NCBI RefSeq assembly: GCF_048771995.1
Contig: NC_133050.1
Span: forward strand, 1,934,501-1,998,500
Length of the DNA: 64,000 bases
Reading direction: 5' to 3'
DNA from: Taeniopygia guttata
Lineage: Eukaryota > Chordata > Aves > Passeriformes > Estrildidae
Positions 45,201 through 57,049 of this stretch are shown in pieces. The notes under the pieces were generated by a model. The model made no database searches and was not told the origin of the DNA. It worked only from the letters and a program-made list of their open reading frames with translations. The position numbers were made by a program, and so were the translations under genes. The stretch's first letter is position 1; each line of letters opens with the position of its first letter.

Positions 45201-46010
45201 CAATCTCCTTGTTGACCTGGTGAAAGAAAGGTGGAGTACCTGAAGTTCAGTTTTCCCATCTCCAGATGCCGCTTACACTGATAGGCAAACTTTCACAGAA
45301 GAAGGAGAGTAATCTGCAAGTGCTCTGCTGTAGTGTGGATTCATCTGTCCAACAGCAGCAGATAAAGGTGAAGGCAGCTCACTTCCACACTCACTCCCTA
45401 GTTTGCATCTAGAGAAAGTTTTGAAATTTGGGAAAGAAAAGAAGATAATTTGCAACCATGAAAAATGCGATAAAACAAAGCAGTGTAGGGAAAGGGAAAC
45501 TGAGCAAAGCAAAAATAACTGGCACATTTTTACCTGTTGATGTTTCTGTCACCAATGGGGCTTTTTATTCTCTTCAAGCCAGGCAAAACCTGAGGTGTAA
45601 CCTCTCCTCCAGGGCTCGATATCCAGAGGAGTCACCTCAGGGAGCACGTGGCAGAGGTGGCCGTGATGCTGAGCTTTGGCTGGGAGTCCTCTCAGGAACA
45701 CGACGGGTGTGGTGAGGCATCACAGAGCTCTTGGCTGCGTCAGCTGCCCACCTGTGATTGCAGGGATGCTCAATTGGCAAAGAGTCACCCTTCCAGCGGT
45801 GGGATGCTTCATAAACTGCTGGAAAGTCTGGGAAAGAGGTCACAAACACTGCTGGGAAGGTCTGGGAAACGCCTCAAAAGAAAAGGAGAAATGGGAAAGA
45901 AGAATAGAAAAGAAAAAAAAAAAAAGGCAGAAAATTAAAAAGAAAAAGAAAAAAGGAGAAAGGGGGAAAGGAGATTTTGTTGCAACGAATGCCTGCTGCG
46001 AAATAGCAAG
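42251..46010. other. Gene-poor, AT-rich interval
   Basis: No supported gene or RNA. Contains a long T-run (43,007-43,032) and an A/G-rich run (45,880-45,975). Confidence 0.4.
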
Positions 46011-46019
46011 GCTGGAACT

Positions 46020-46285
46020 GCCCAGAATGCAGCGGAGACGCTCCGGAGCCCGCCGGGCCCGGCGCTGCCCGTGCGGCCGCCGCAGCGCGGTCCAACACCG
46101 CCTCTCACGGCTCCGCTGCTGCCAGAACCCGCTTTTGGGGCGCGCAGGCAGCTCCTGCCGCAGCCCACGGCACCGATTCCACCCTGCCACAGCTCCGACA
46201 TCGCCGGGGCGCGCCCGTGTCCCACGGCGGCAGAGCGTAGCGGGGACCCGGCCAGCCGCACCCCGCAGTCACTCCCCGGCTGGAA
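46020..46285. promoter_or_regulatory. Isolated CpG island
   Basis: About 265 bp with many CG dinucleotides (CGGAGCCCGCCGGGCCCGGC and similar) inside an AT-rich, gene-poor interval. This is a candidate promoter or first exon; strand and target gene cannot be told. Confidence 0.55.
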
Positions 46286-48162
46286 TTGGGGTAGGCGGGG
46301 TGGGCTCCTGCCCTGGGCCACTCATCACGGACACGGGGGCACTTGGAATCAGAGGGGGAGCCGATTACCCAGCCCTGGCTGCACCCTGCGTCCACACCGA
46401 GCCACCTTCACACCAGGTTTACACCCACATGAAAATCCCAGAAGAGCACCTCAGCACATCGACTGCTGCGGACGCCTTGCGTTCTCCTTGTTTTGACTTT
46501 GGCACAGACACTGGAAAGAGATGGTTTTCCTTCTCAACATCAAAGAATTTCCATCGAGATGGAAAAAAACCCATCGAGATGGCTTTAAGCCCAGGTAAAG
46601 CAGATAGCTGCCCAGAGCAGGTACCCTTGATAGATGACAAGGCAGCAGGTTTGCTGCCGCAGAAACTGTGAAAAGCTGAGCTGGATGGTGCCCCAAGACC
46701 CTTGAAGATGGCTCAGGGTGTGTAGGCAGCAGACACAGTTGGGATGGAAGGAAATAAAGAAGGATGGTCTCCCTGTCCCTTCAGTCTGGCACTAAGGAGG
46801 GATGAGAGGTCCCCAAGGCATTTCTCATTCCTCTTCCCCAGAAGCTGATACGCCCTCTGGCCCAGGCATATCAACTGTGCCTGTACCAAACGAGGCATTT
46901 TCAGTTCAATGTAAGCAGCTTCTGAATTCACACACCTGGGCTCCTCAAGCATTTTTATCTGCCCTCCTTACCCCACCCCCCAACAAAAAAAATGCAAGAT
47001 CCTACTAAATATGGACAATGCATCCACTTTCTGTTGCAGAGCTCATGCACCTGAGCTGCAAATACAACTGGCTGGTACAAACATGAGCTACACTTACATT
47101 CTGACAGCCTAACAGCAACCCAGAAAGTTTCAGTCTACCCACTCCAGTTCTCTCTGGATCTGCATCTCACTGAACAATTTTGGCCCTCAACATTCACCTT
47201 TCTGTCGCAGACTTGTGGCCTCCAGCCCTGTTCCTTTCTACCTCAGCTGCCATCACTGTCCTGCTCCTCAGTGGTCCTGACTGGATGGTGCTTAAACCAT
47301 GTCTTAACTGAGCATCACCAGTGAGCTGAGAACCAAGGCCTGGCAAATACCAGCATGGGTTTGCTGAGAGACCAATGTCTGCAGGACTTATCCCTGGTAA
47401 GAAAAATAAATGGTATGTGAAGAAATCAAAAGGTGATACTGCATTGCTCAGGGTTTTGTTCAATATTAGCTGCAATGCTACAGTGCAATGTGCTGGCAGT
47501 GGTAAGTAAATAGATTATGCACTAAGCTTTGTACACTAAATAGTCCATTCCTGAATATATACTTCTCAAATTAATCACTGACAGAAGCTAATGACATAGT
47601 CTCAAGCCAAGAGGCTTGAAATGGCTTTGCAGAGGCAACCAGTCTTGATCTCTACTGGCTGCAGAGTCCTCCTGCTCTTGTTTCTCCCAATAAAACGTAT
47701 TCTGCAGGTGCAATTATTCAGTGGCTGGGGTTAACTCAGTGCTCTAAAGGATGAAGGTAAGGTAATCGACTATATTCATCTTGGTATTTCTTTTGCATGC
47801 TCTAGGATCATAAGTACAAGACAAAATATTATTGCAGGAGGCTGAATTTAACAAGGTATCAGCCAAGGGGACAGGACTTTAGGTGCATGGGGATACTATG
47901 CTGAGTGGGACTGTTGGGGAGCCCCAGAAAAGATGCTAGGTTTATATTAGCTGATTTCAAAATCTCTGTCAAAATGTGCCATATCCCTGGCTGTCAATGT
48001 CATTCCTAACAACACAGGCTTTTCCCCTCTTCCACAGGCTGGAAAGAAACTGGCCCTTATCTCCCTCCTAACTCAACCCTCCCCACCAGGGTCAGTTCCA
48101 GAGCCCGCAGGTCCTGCTAATGAGAGCACTCACGGTGGGAATATGGACACTTACCTGCTCCA
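46286..48162. other. Non-coding interval before the right arm
   Basis: No supported gene. The right arm starts abruptly at about 48,163. Confidence 0.4.
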
Positions 48163-50390
48163 AGGCCTTCCCCGGCAGCAAGCTCAGGCTGCCAGGCCTA
48201 TGGATCCTGGATCATCCTTCCCACCGAAACTTCCATTGCACGGCTCTTCCATTGGCACATCTGTGCTCAGCTGGGACTACTCTGCTCACCCAGGGCTGCT
48301 GGTAAAGGATGGAGAGCAGCCTGGCAAGCTCTTTCTCCAGCTCCCTCTGTGCTCTTGGGGAAGGTAGAACCTTGCACAGGAAAGCAACTGGTGCCACAAG
48401 GAGTGGGTGGCAGCAGGCAGCTCTGGGGAAGCCCCTCAGGAATGCTGTATCCTGAGGGAACACTGTTGGCCTTGACCTGTGGGCACCTGCAGAAGCTTAA
48501 AATCAGCTGCCTCAGCTTCCAGGGCCTCTCTTGGCCAGCATCCTGACGTGGATGCAGGACGGCTGCCAGGCACTGCTGGGACCCAGCGGGACAGGAGCGG
48601 CTGTCTCGTGCCCACGCAGCACCCGTGACACAGCCAGGGCCATCCCGAGAGCAGACAGACACTCACGGGCCAGCAGAGAGGAGCAAGGAGCCCTGGGCTC
48701 CTCTCAGGGTATCTCAGCTGGGCTCGCTCCACAACACGCCCCCATTTGAAGGCCTGCTGATGCCCAGCTGCCAGAAATGCCTCCCTTCTTCTCTCCAAGA
48801 TGCACAGGGAGAGCCAAGGAGCAGGACACCTCGGCAGGAAAACCTTCCAAGCCTTTTCTGAGGCCAGGCACACACCAAGATCAGCCAAGACTCTCCACCA
48901 CGCTGCCTGGCCCACCCAGCCCAGTCTGTGCTGGCCCTGGGCCACAGCAGCTCCCAGCAAGCAGGAGGCAAATGCATCTTGCCAAGAGATGCAACACAAC
49001 AGACAGGGAAGATGTGAAAAGTGAGTGTGTAAAGGCCTTTTAATTCACAGCTCCCACAGAGAGCTCTGGGGCTCACAGATGGACAGAGATGATTCTGCTC
49101 ACCCCTCTGTCCAAAGGGGGGGTAACACACGCTGCTGCAGGTGCTTGTGTTGGTCTCTGCAGGTCCAGGTGGATGCCAAACCTGCTCTTCACAGCCTTCT
49201 CCCTTCCCCTGCCCCTCTGCCAAGTGCAGCAGGCCTCAAGGACTGAAAGGAGCACAGAGAGCCAAAGGGGGACACTTGCACCTGCCTCACTGGGAGCTCC
49301 CTGGGAAGCACTTTCCTTGAGAAGCAAGCCCCTTTCCTCCAAATGCATTACCCCAAATGTGCAGCTTTTCTGCTCAACACCAACACACCCTTAGGAAACG
49401 CTGGCAAGGCTGAAGGACTTCATGTCCTTTCAGGACAGGCACTCCAGCTCTAGCTCCTATTCCCAAGTGCCTTTCCAGGTGGAGGCTCAGACGTGCAGCC
49501 CCAGGCCCTCTACAAACACAAGCTGCTCACTGCCTCTTCACCTGCCTCAACTCCTGCCTGCGCCCACGGCACCAAGACCAGGCTGTTCCCAGCCAGAGCC
49601 CAGAGCCCTGCTCCCGCAGGACGCTCTTGCCAGCACCTTCCAGGCCTCTCTGCTGTGCACACAGCGCTTTTCATGCCCGCTCCCAACAGGCTCTGGAAGG
49701 CAGAGCACAGCCTGGCTGCCTCTGCCACCAGCACAGCCCAAACACAGGCGGAGGAAGAAGCAGCAGGGGCTGTTTTGTGGCCATGCCCAAGAGAGACTGG
49801 AAGGGTGCCCTCCCTCTGCTCTCACTTGCTTGGCTTTCTGACTGGCTCTGAGCCTGGGGCTGCCATTCCTCACTTGTGGGCACCAGAACCACAGCCGGGA
49901 TCCCGGCACTGCCTGACAGCGCTCCGGGCACTGGCAGGGTCGCGCGTCCCAGTCTGGGGCACCGCGCTGCTCCTTCCTTTGCCCTCAGGCACACCCAAAG
50001 CTCCCTGCTAAGCCTGGATGGTCGCTGGTTCGGCCCTCTCCCTGATCCTGTGCAGGGATGGAGCACTGCTGAGCCTTCAGGAAGCTATTCCTGAAAACTT
50101 CCAGCATTCCAAGCTCCTTTGCCCTCTGTGGAAGCTTGCCATGGAATCCCTCACAGCTGCCTTCAGAGCATACTCAGGTTGGCTCTTCCAAATTCCAGGG
50201 GCTCCAGGCTGCTCAGCAAGATCTGCAACTCCACAGGGTTGTGGAACTGCACCTTCAGCACAGGCACCTCTCCAGCCTGATCTGCCCTCGTTCTGTGTGT
50301 GTGTGCACAGAACACGGCGTGGAAGAGAACAGCAGCAGGGGCCTGTGTGTCCCAGGGCCCGGGATTTGTGCCGCTTCAGCTCCACAGAGA
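48163..50390 (-). repeat. MROH inter-unit spacer, right copy
   Basis: Counterpart of 4241-6490. Some stretches are identical over 200 bp (for example 48,531-48,749). No intact gene. Confidence 0.75.
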
Positions 50391-50554
50391 TGCAGGTAAG
50401 GGGGAGAAATCAAACTCTTTATTAATGGAAGGGAAAGGGAAGGGATGAGATGGGGAAAAAAAAAAGGGGATGGGCAGGGTCTGAGGGCTGGAGGGAAGGA
50501 GCTGACAACAGGGAATGGGGAGGGAGCTGTTAACAGGGAGGGCGAAGGCAGCAG

Positions 50555-53500
50555 CTATGGGAACTTGAAGCAGACACAGCTGTGGCCAGCAACAGGTGAG
50601 CCTGGTGCTCTCTTCACTGTCTCCTGGTACTCTTCTTGGGATTGTGGTTCTCTGAATCCAGCAGATGACCTTAGTTCTGCACATCTCTGTCCAAAAATTG
50701 CCTGAAGTTCCAGGTTAGTGGAGGATGGGCTGTCATCTTCGCTCATGGCTTCAAGGGCTGGAAGACAGATAAACTACCACAGTCAGAGCCCAGAGGGCCA
50801 CCCAGCGATTCTTCTGCTAAGGCCATCTCTCCCAGCTCCTGCCATGCCTAACAGAGATGAGGACCCAACAGGATCAGCCGCAAGGCGCTGGTCACGAATC
50901 CCCCCAGTGGCGTCCCTGAAATCTCTCTGTGCCCTGCCCACACCAGCCCTCGTCCACACAAGGAGCGAAGCTGACCGCAGCCGGGACAGGGATTGCAGCT
51001 CCCTGGCAGGCATTGCAGCTCTCCCGGCCAGCCCCCGCTGACAGCCCGCTGCCCTCACTCACCCTGAGTGAGAACGTGAAGCTCGGCTGGCTGTCCCTTC
51101 AGGTAGCGCCTCGCCATCCCTGGGAACACAGAGCCTGTCAGGCCCAGCGGCACAGCTCCCTGCCAGCGGCGCTGCCAGCCCTGTGCCCACACGCCCTCCT
51201 GGCCCGGCTCGTGGCTCACCCATGAACCTGAGGGCCGCCTCTCGCAGGGGCTCCTGTGGGCTCTGCAGGTAGGGCAGGGCCCGGCGCAGGTGCTCGGCCA
51301 CTCTGCTCCTGTCCTCTGCCAGCTGCAGAGAGCGGCAGGAGGGAAGGGTTGGCCCCGCAGCCCCGCCGGGCCGGGGCTCCACGGGCACCCGGCTCGGGCC
51401 GCAGGAGCCTGGAGCAGAGCCCGCGCGGCCTCGGGCTGCAGCAGCGGGCAGGGGCACAGCTGCCAGCCCGCACACCGAGCACCGCGCTCAGGGGGCTTCT
51501 CCAGGCTGGGGCTGCGGCTTCCCGGCCCTCCTTACCAGGCACTCGGCAAACTTTGACAGCTGCTCCTTCTTCAGCAGCTTCTTGAGATTCCTCTTCTTCA
51601 AAAACTCGGCCACACCAAGCAGCGTTTCCCGAGAAGCCTGGAGAGCAGCCGAGACCCAGAGATGGCCCCAGAGCCCAGGGCGCAGGACCCGCGTCCCTGT
51701 GGCAAGGGCCTGGAGGAGGCTGCAGCCCGCCAGGCGCCAGGGCAGGAGGCAGCCCAGCCCCCTCCCAGAGATCCACCAGCATCACACAAAACCTCACATT
51801 TGCCACGTGCTGGTTGTCCTCATGGCAGTGCAAGAAAAGTGGGAGCAAGCTCTGACACAAAATCTTCTTCATGGGCTTTTTTCCCTCATCCTCTACCAAG
51901 TTCATCATCTTGTCAAAGAGTTGAATAGAGAGCAAGTGCACATAGCTGCTGTCCTTTAGAAAAGAGGAGGATAAGACTTTTAAGACCAATTATTCCAGGC
52001 TCACCAGAGACAATGTCAGAAAATCCATAAGGGAAAAGTGTATGCGGGCAGTCTGTGCCCATGGCTGTGGACATAGAGCCTTACATGGTCAAAGAGCAGG
52101 AGGAGTGCCTCAGCGAGCTTCGGGGCAGTGGTGCGGGATACCAGGATGTCTTTGTGCTGGAGGACATTTGTGAACACGTGGAGGCTCATGCTGACCACCT
52201 CTCCATCTGCATCCCCCAGCAGCTCCAGAAGGCTTTGAGACAGCGGGTACATTCTTCTGGCCTGTGCAGAACACAAGGCTGGGCTGGGGAGCCGTGGACG
52301 GCCGCACGGCCAACACCGCCCTGGCACTGCAGGCCCACCCTGCTGCTGCAGGGCCCACAGGCCAAAGGCCTGTCCCAAAGCACTGGGGCAGGTGAGGCAG
52401 GAGAGCTGGGAGCAGCTGCCTCAGCTCCTGAAGCCCTGCCAGCCCAAGGGGCTGCTTTGCCCAGCGCAGCTTCAGCTGCTGCCCCCTTCTCACCATCGAG
52501 GGATCCTTGGTGAGCACCACAAGGCCTCGGAGCGCCAGGCGACGCCGCTCCCTGCACTCGCTCCGCAGGTACCTTGACATCATCTCCAGAACCCTGTCAC
52601 CGCATTCAATCAAGTCCAGGCCCCCGAGGACCTGAAAGGCACAGGGCAGTGACAGGGGACCCGGCCGGCAGGAGCCCAGAACCGCACGGGGCCGGGCCCA
52701 GGCAGCAGCACAGGGCGTGGGCACCGTCCCAGGCACTGCGGCTGCGAGAGGGCAGAGAGCCGGGAGGCAGCTGAGGCAGGCAGCGCTGGCCAACAGGCTC
52801 ACCTCCACCAGGAATGCCAGGCAGGGCAGATCCCAGCACGGCTCTTCCCTGCTCTGTGGCCAGAGCAGGCGGAATGCAATGCGGGAACAGAAGGGGTCCA
52901 AGACATGGCACAACACCCTGGCAAGGGGGGAAAAAGGCCCTGAGGTGGGAAGGCCAAACCCCTCCCAGGAGTGACTCACAGAGGTCGGGTCTTTCCCCAG
53001 CATCCCTGGAGAGGATGTGGGCGCTTTGTGAGGCGGACCCTTCTGGGCACCCTCCTCTCCAAGCCTTTTCCAGTTTCCTTGGCTGCCCCTCAGTGCAAAG
53101 GCCCTCTGGCCCATGACCGCAGGGACTGTGAGGGGCACCTGGGCACAGGGCACAAATATTGGGGACCGTGGGGAGAAGGGGGTCTCACCTGGCCAGCAGA
53201 CCCACAGCATAGTGCTGGGTGTCAGCACGCAGCAGCATGTCCCAGCCACCCTTGAGCTCCAGAGCCAGCATCACATGGTTCCGCTGCAGTCGGCAGAGCA
53301 GAACCTTCATGGCCTGCACTGCAAACCTGTGTGCAGAGCAAAGCCCAGGTCACACTGGGAGCGCTGGCACTGGCCACAAGGGCACGGGAAGGACAGGGGG
53401 ACTGGGACCTGTTGGGCTTGCAGTGAAGGTGGTGTGCCTGCCAGCATGCTCTCCAGAATGTAGCAACTTCCTCTGATGGTATCTGCTGTGTGGTGATGAC

Positions 53501-55784
53501 AACATGGAAGAGCAGAGCCACAAACAGGCGGGAGGAATAAAGGTTCATCACCTTGTGGCACTTGGGCACCTGGAGAATCACCCAGAGACCCAGAGTTGCC
53601 TGCAAGAGAACAGCCCAAGGCAGCGCTCAGTGACGAGGTGTCCATGGGGCAGGGCCCAAGAGCCGACGCAGGGGGAGCAGCGGGCTGGGTGCCCCCTGAG
53701 CCTGCCCCTAGCCCAGGTTTCAGCCCAGCAACTGAGGGATGGAGAGGATGGAGAGCTGCTGGCAACCTGGGGGTGAGCAAAGGCCAGTTCTAGAAACTCA
53801 CAGCCAGGGCAAAGACTTCCTCGTTGTCCCCATCAGAGGTGCACATGCTGTGCAGAGGCCAGTTCTCCATCACACAGAGCAGCGTTGGCAGCACCTTTTC
53901 CACTGTGGGACTCGATGAGCCTATGGTTCTCCACATCATTGCAGCGGCTCTGTGGGATCAGAGCTCTGTGTCAGGGGCATCTCAGTCACGGCACCATGCC
54001 CTGTGCACCCGTGGGGGCCCAGGTGACAGAGCCCCTGTGCCCTGAATGGCAGGGGGGGAGCGCTGGCAGCAGGCTCAGGGAACAGAGGGGCCCGAGGCTC
54101 CTGGGCCTCTCTGCCTGTCTGGCAGAGCCCATTGCACAGGCTGTGCAGGGCCGTGGGCCCTAAAGGCTGCTGAGCCCTGAGCTCTCAAGGCTCGTGGGCC
54201 CCGTACCTGTCACACGTTGGGGCACAGCGCAGGAGGGTCAGCACCAGGTCAGCAGGGTGTTCTTTAGCCAGCCTCAAAATGTCAGTCTTCAGCCAGACAT
54301 TCACAGTGACTTGGGACATGAGACTCTGGTGGATGTTCTTCACCTTGGCTGGCACCTGGAGGAAGCATGGGGGAGAGATGGAACGTTGTCCAAGGGAACA
54401 ACTTGCCCAGCTATTTCAAAGAAGTGCTTCCCTTCTTCCACACTGTGCTGGCCTCAAACGCTGAGGGGGCCCAGAGACCATGGCTTGAGGGGACACACGA
54501 TGCTGGGAGGCCTCCAGGCCTGGCCCCAGGCTGCTTACCTGCTGTTGCTGAGAAGAAACACAAGGGTCCTTGAAATAGTCGAATATGAGTTCCTGACTCA
54601 GAGTGGGAGAGGGCATGGTGTCAGTATTTGCGATGCCCTGAGTGTCTCTGGTTTTGGCGTTTGTGATATCCACATCCTCAGTCACTGCCATGTCAGCCTT
54701 TGCCCTCTGGTCATTCCTTGCAACCTCAGAGTCTCCTGAAGGTTCCGCTGGATCTGGGCTGTTGTCGGTATTTGTGATGCCCTGAGTCCCTTCATTGTTA
54801 GTGTTTGTGATGTCCACATCCTCAGTCACTGCCATGTCAGCCTTTGCCCTCTGGTCATTCCTTGCAACCTCAGAGTCTCCTGAAGGTTCCGCTGGATCTG
54901 GGCTGTTGTCGGTATTTGTGATGCCCTGAGTCTCTCCATTGTTGGTGTTTGTGATGACCACAACCTCAGGCATGAGAAGAGCCTTTGTCTGGGTTTCAGT
55001 CACTGAGGTGTCAGAGTTCTCTGAGCACTCAGGCGAATCTGGGCTGACATCAGGCTCAGCCTGGAGCTCGGTCAGCCCCGAGTCAGGCTCGGCCGGGCCC
55101 TCAGCTGCTGCGCTGCCGGTCTTCCTGCGGCGAATGCGCGGGAACTTCCAGAACGTCTGTAGGAGAACAAAGGAAATGAAAGCCAGGGGTGTTCCATGGA
55201 GTGCTCCAGGCATGGTGCTGGGCTGAGCAGTGACAGCAGGCCCAGCCCAGGTGGGGATGGCTGCAGGCACCTTCAGCGTTTTGCGGAAGCGGCCACGGGC
55301 GGGTTTCTTCTCTTCTGTGTGGTCCAGGGCTGCATCTGGCAAAGAGCGAGCGCAGCCCGAGCTGAGGGGCTGCAGGAGAGGCCGGAGAACACAGCCCAGC
55401 CCTGCGCTCCCCAGGCAGGGACAGCCCCAGGATGCCCCAGGGGATGGAGCACGGCCACTGCGGGGTGTCTGCCCAGGCCCTCTTCCCTCCTGTCCATGGG
55501 CACATCCCCAGGGGATGGGATGGGATGGGATGGGATGGGATGGGATGGGATGGGATGGGATGGGATGGGATGGGATGGGATGGGATGGGATGGGATGGGA
55601 TGGGATGGTGGGGTGGGGCTAAGCTGGCTGCAGGCATCAGCCCTGTGGCCCAGCTCTGCCACTCACCGTCCTCCGGTGGCTGGAACTGCTCCGGGTTTTC
55701 ACGCTGTTGTGGTGGAGCAGCTTCATGGCTTTTCTTTTTTTTCCCCCTGAACACTCTGAACAAGCCGAGAAGTCTGCCCGCCAT
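50555..55784 (-). CDS. Maestro heat-like repeat (MROH) family protein, copy B
   Basis: Fifteen exons on - (55,784-55,667; 55,335-55,271; 55,156-54,539; 54,355-54,207; 53,949-53,802; 53,599-53,409; 53,326-53,189; 52,917-52,803; 52,631-52,494; 52,261-52,085; 51,953-51,798; 51,637-51,536; 51,322-51,220; 51,119-51,063; 50,757-50,555) join in phase into about 825 codons without a stop. The domain plan is that of copy A: a Lys/Ser/Glu-rich head, then HEAT-type helical repeats. Differences: exon 3 is 285 bp longer owing to two extra 48-residue units, the C-terminus is 8 residues shorter, intron 12 is about 146 bp shorter, and many residues in exons 4, 6, 7, 11 and 13 are replaced. AATAAA on - is at 50,423-50,418. 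The acceptor-like CAG before exon 1 in copy A reads CCG here. Function unknown; presumably a scaffold like other HEAT proteins. Confidence 0.9.
54676..54963 (-). repeat. 144-bp coding minisatellite, two units
   Basis: Two in-frame 144-bp units in exon 3 of copy B, each encoding 48 residues including TNTDNSPDPAEPSGDSEVAR and NDQRAKADMA. A third partial unit follows (VTEDVDITNAKTRDTQGIAN). Copy A has only the partial unit. Confidence 0.95.
55513..55607 (-). repeat. (GGGAT)n microsatellite in MROH-B intron 1
   Basis: About 19 GGGAT pentamers on + (CCCAT on the gene strand), the counterpart of 7976-8097 but shorter. Confidence 0.97.
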
Positions 55785-56707
55785 GCCAGAGTCTGGTATC
55801 GAGGGCACCGGAAAGAGTGATGGCTTGGGAAAGCTCCAAGTGAACAAGTCCTCAAGGGCACCTACAAAAGAGAAGCCTCGGGAAGGCCACGGGCTGCCAA
55901 GTCCTGTGGTCTTGCCACGAGGTCACCTGTAGGAATAATGCCTCGGAAAAGCTCCGGGTCAGGCACGAATGAGCGCGCTGTGCGGGGGCTCCTCACGGCA
56001 CCGCTCTGTCCCGTCCTGTCCGGTCGCCTGCTCTGAGCAGAGTGGCGTGCTCTGGTTAGTGCCAGCTCCTATGTCAGCACGTGTCACAAAGGCCATCCTG
56101 TCCCGTTCTATGCCATAGTGACCACGCTGCACCATGTCACAAAGGGGCCTTGCACACACTGCCACCTGCCCTGGGGCCACCCCCTGCCCAGCCAAAGTGG
56201 CCCAGGTTGGAAGGAATCCCTGGCCCCAAGTGTCTGAGACAGCCCGACAGGATCTTTAGGAACGGCTCAGACCATCAGCAAACGCTGCCCGGCTCTGTGG
56301 GCTCAGGGCAGCAGAAGGAGCTCCCAGGGCTGCCGACACAGCTGCGCTGGGAAGGGCACAGAACCTTCCATGGAAGCTGCCACAGCCTCCTCGGGACGCA
56401 TCCCAGCCCGTGGCCACCCTAAACCCGCGGGTGTGGCACACACAAGGAACTGTGGGCCAGGGCACGAATGCTGCTCTGAGCCCTGGGGCCCGGGGAGCGC
56501 TGACACCAGCAGCTGTGGCAGAGTCCCCACCCAGGCAGACCTGCCACCCCCCGAGCCCTGACAGGGCTGGTGCCCGTCTCCTGCCCCAGAGACCTGTGCC
56601 CCTGGGGGGCTTCTGTGCCAGAGGGAGCCAAACCCACGTGCACTGGGGGCTGTGCTCCTTCCTGCAGGGGCTGTTGGCAGGAGCACCTGGAGCAACTGCT
56701 GGCAACA

Positions 56708-57049
56708 CTTGGTGTCTGTCAGATGATGTTGCTCTTCCCTAGAATTAATTTTTTCCATAGGAGGGATTAGCAGCAACACAAAAGCTCCAGTATCTAGTGA
56801 AATTCACAGGACAGAGACACAGTCACATCTCATTGGACTTTTCTGTGCATTTTTAAAGCATTCTGGAATAAAAAACCAGCCAAGTGGAAAGTTTAATGCA
56901 GCAGTTTGTGTGTCTAGTTGAATCCAGCAGCTAATACCTGGTGCATTGGGAAAGTGCAGAGGACAGGAATACCGCTCAGAGGAAAAGAAGGTGTTCTGTG
57001 TCTCCGAGTGTGGTGCAAGCACCCTAAAGGAGCAGCCAAGGGAAGTGCT
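56708..57049. other. Non-coding interval
   Basis: AT-rich sequence with no recognised element, upstream of MROH-B. Confidence 0.4.

Larger units (their letters stand above)
48163..56707 (-). repeat. Right arm of inverted segmental duplication
   Basis: Read on -, this arm is MROH gene (copy B) followed by the spacer, matching 6891-13,276 and then 4241-6490 of the left block. No LTR lies at its edges. In this arm the sequence runs without interruption through the point where the left arm is broken by the provirus (CCCGGGCCCTGGGACACACA at about 50,365). Confidence 0.88.

Noticed and set aside
45676-46671. 331-codon + strand frame
   Set aside because: It runs through an A/G-rich low-complexity tract and a CpG island without a domain or a convincing start. 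Kept only as a CpG island.
48129-48163. GTAAGT splice-donor-like sequence right after CAG at the arm boundary
   Set aside because: It falls where the CR1-like scrap is cut, and no gene structure on the minus strand uses it. Probably chance.
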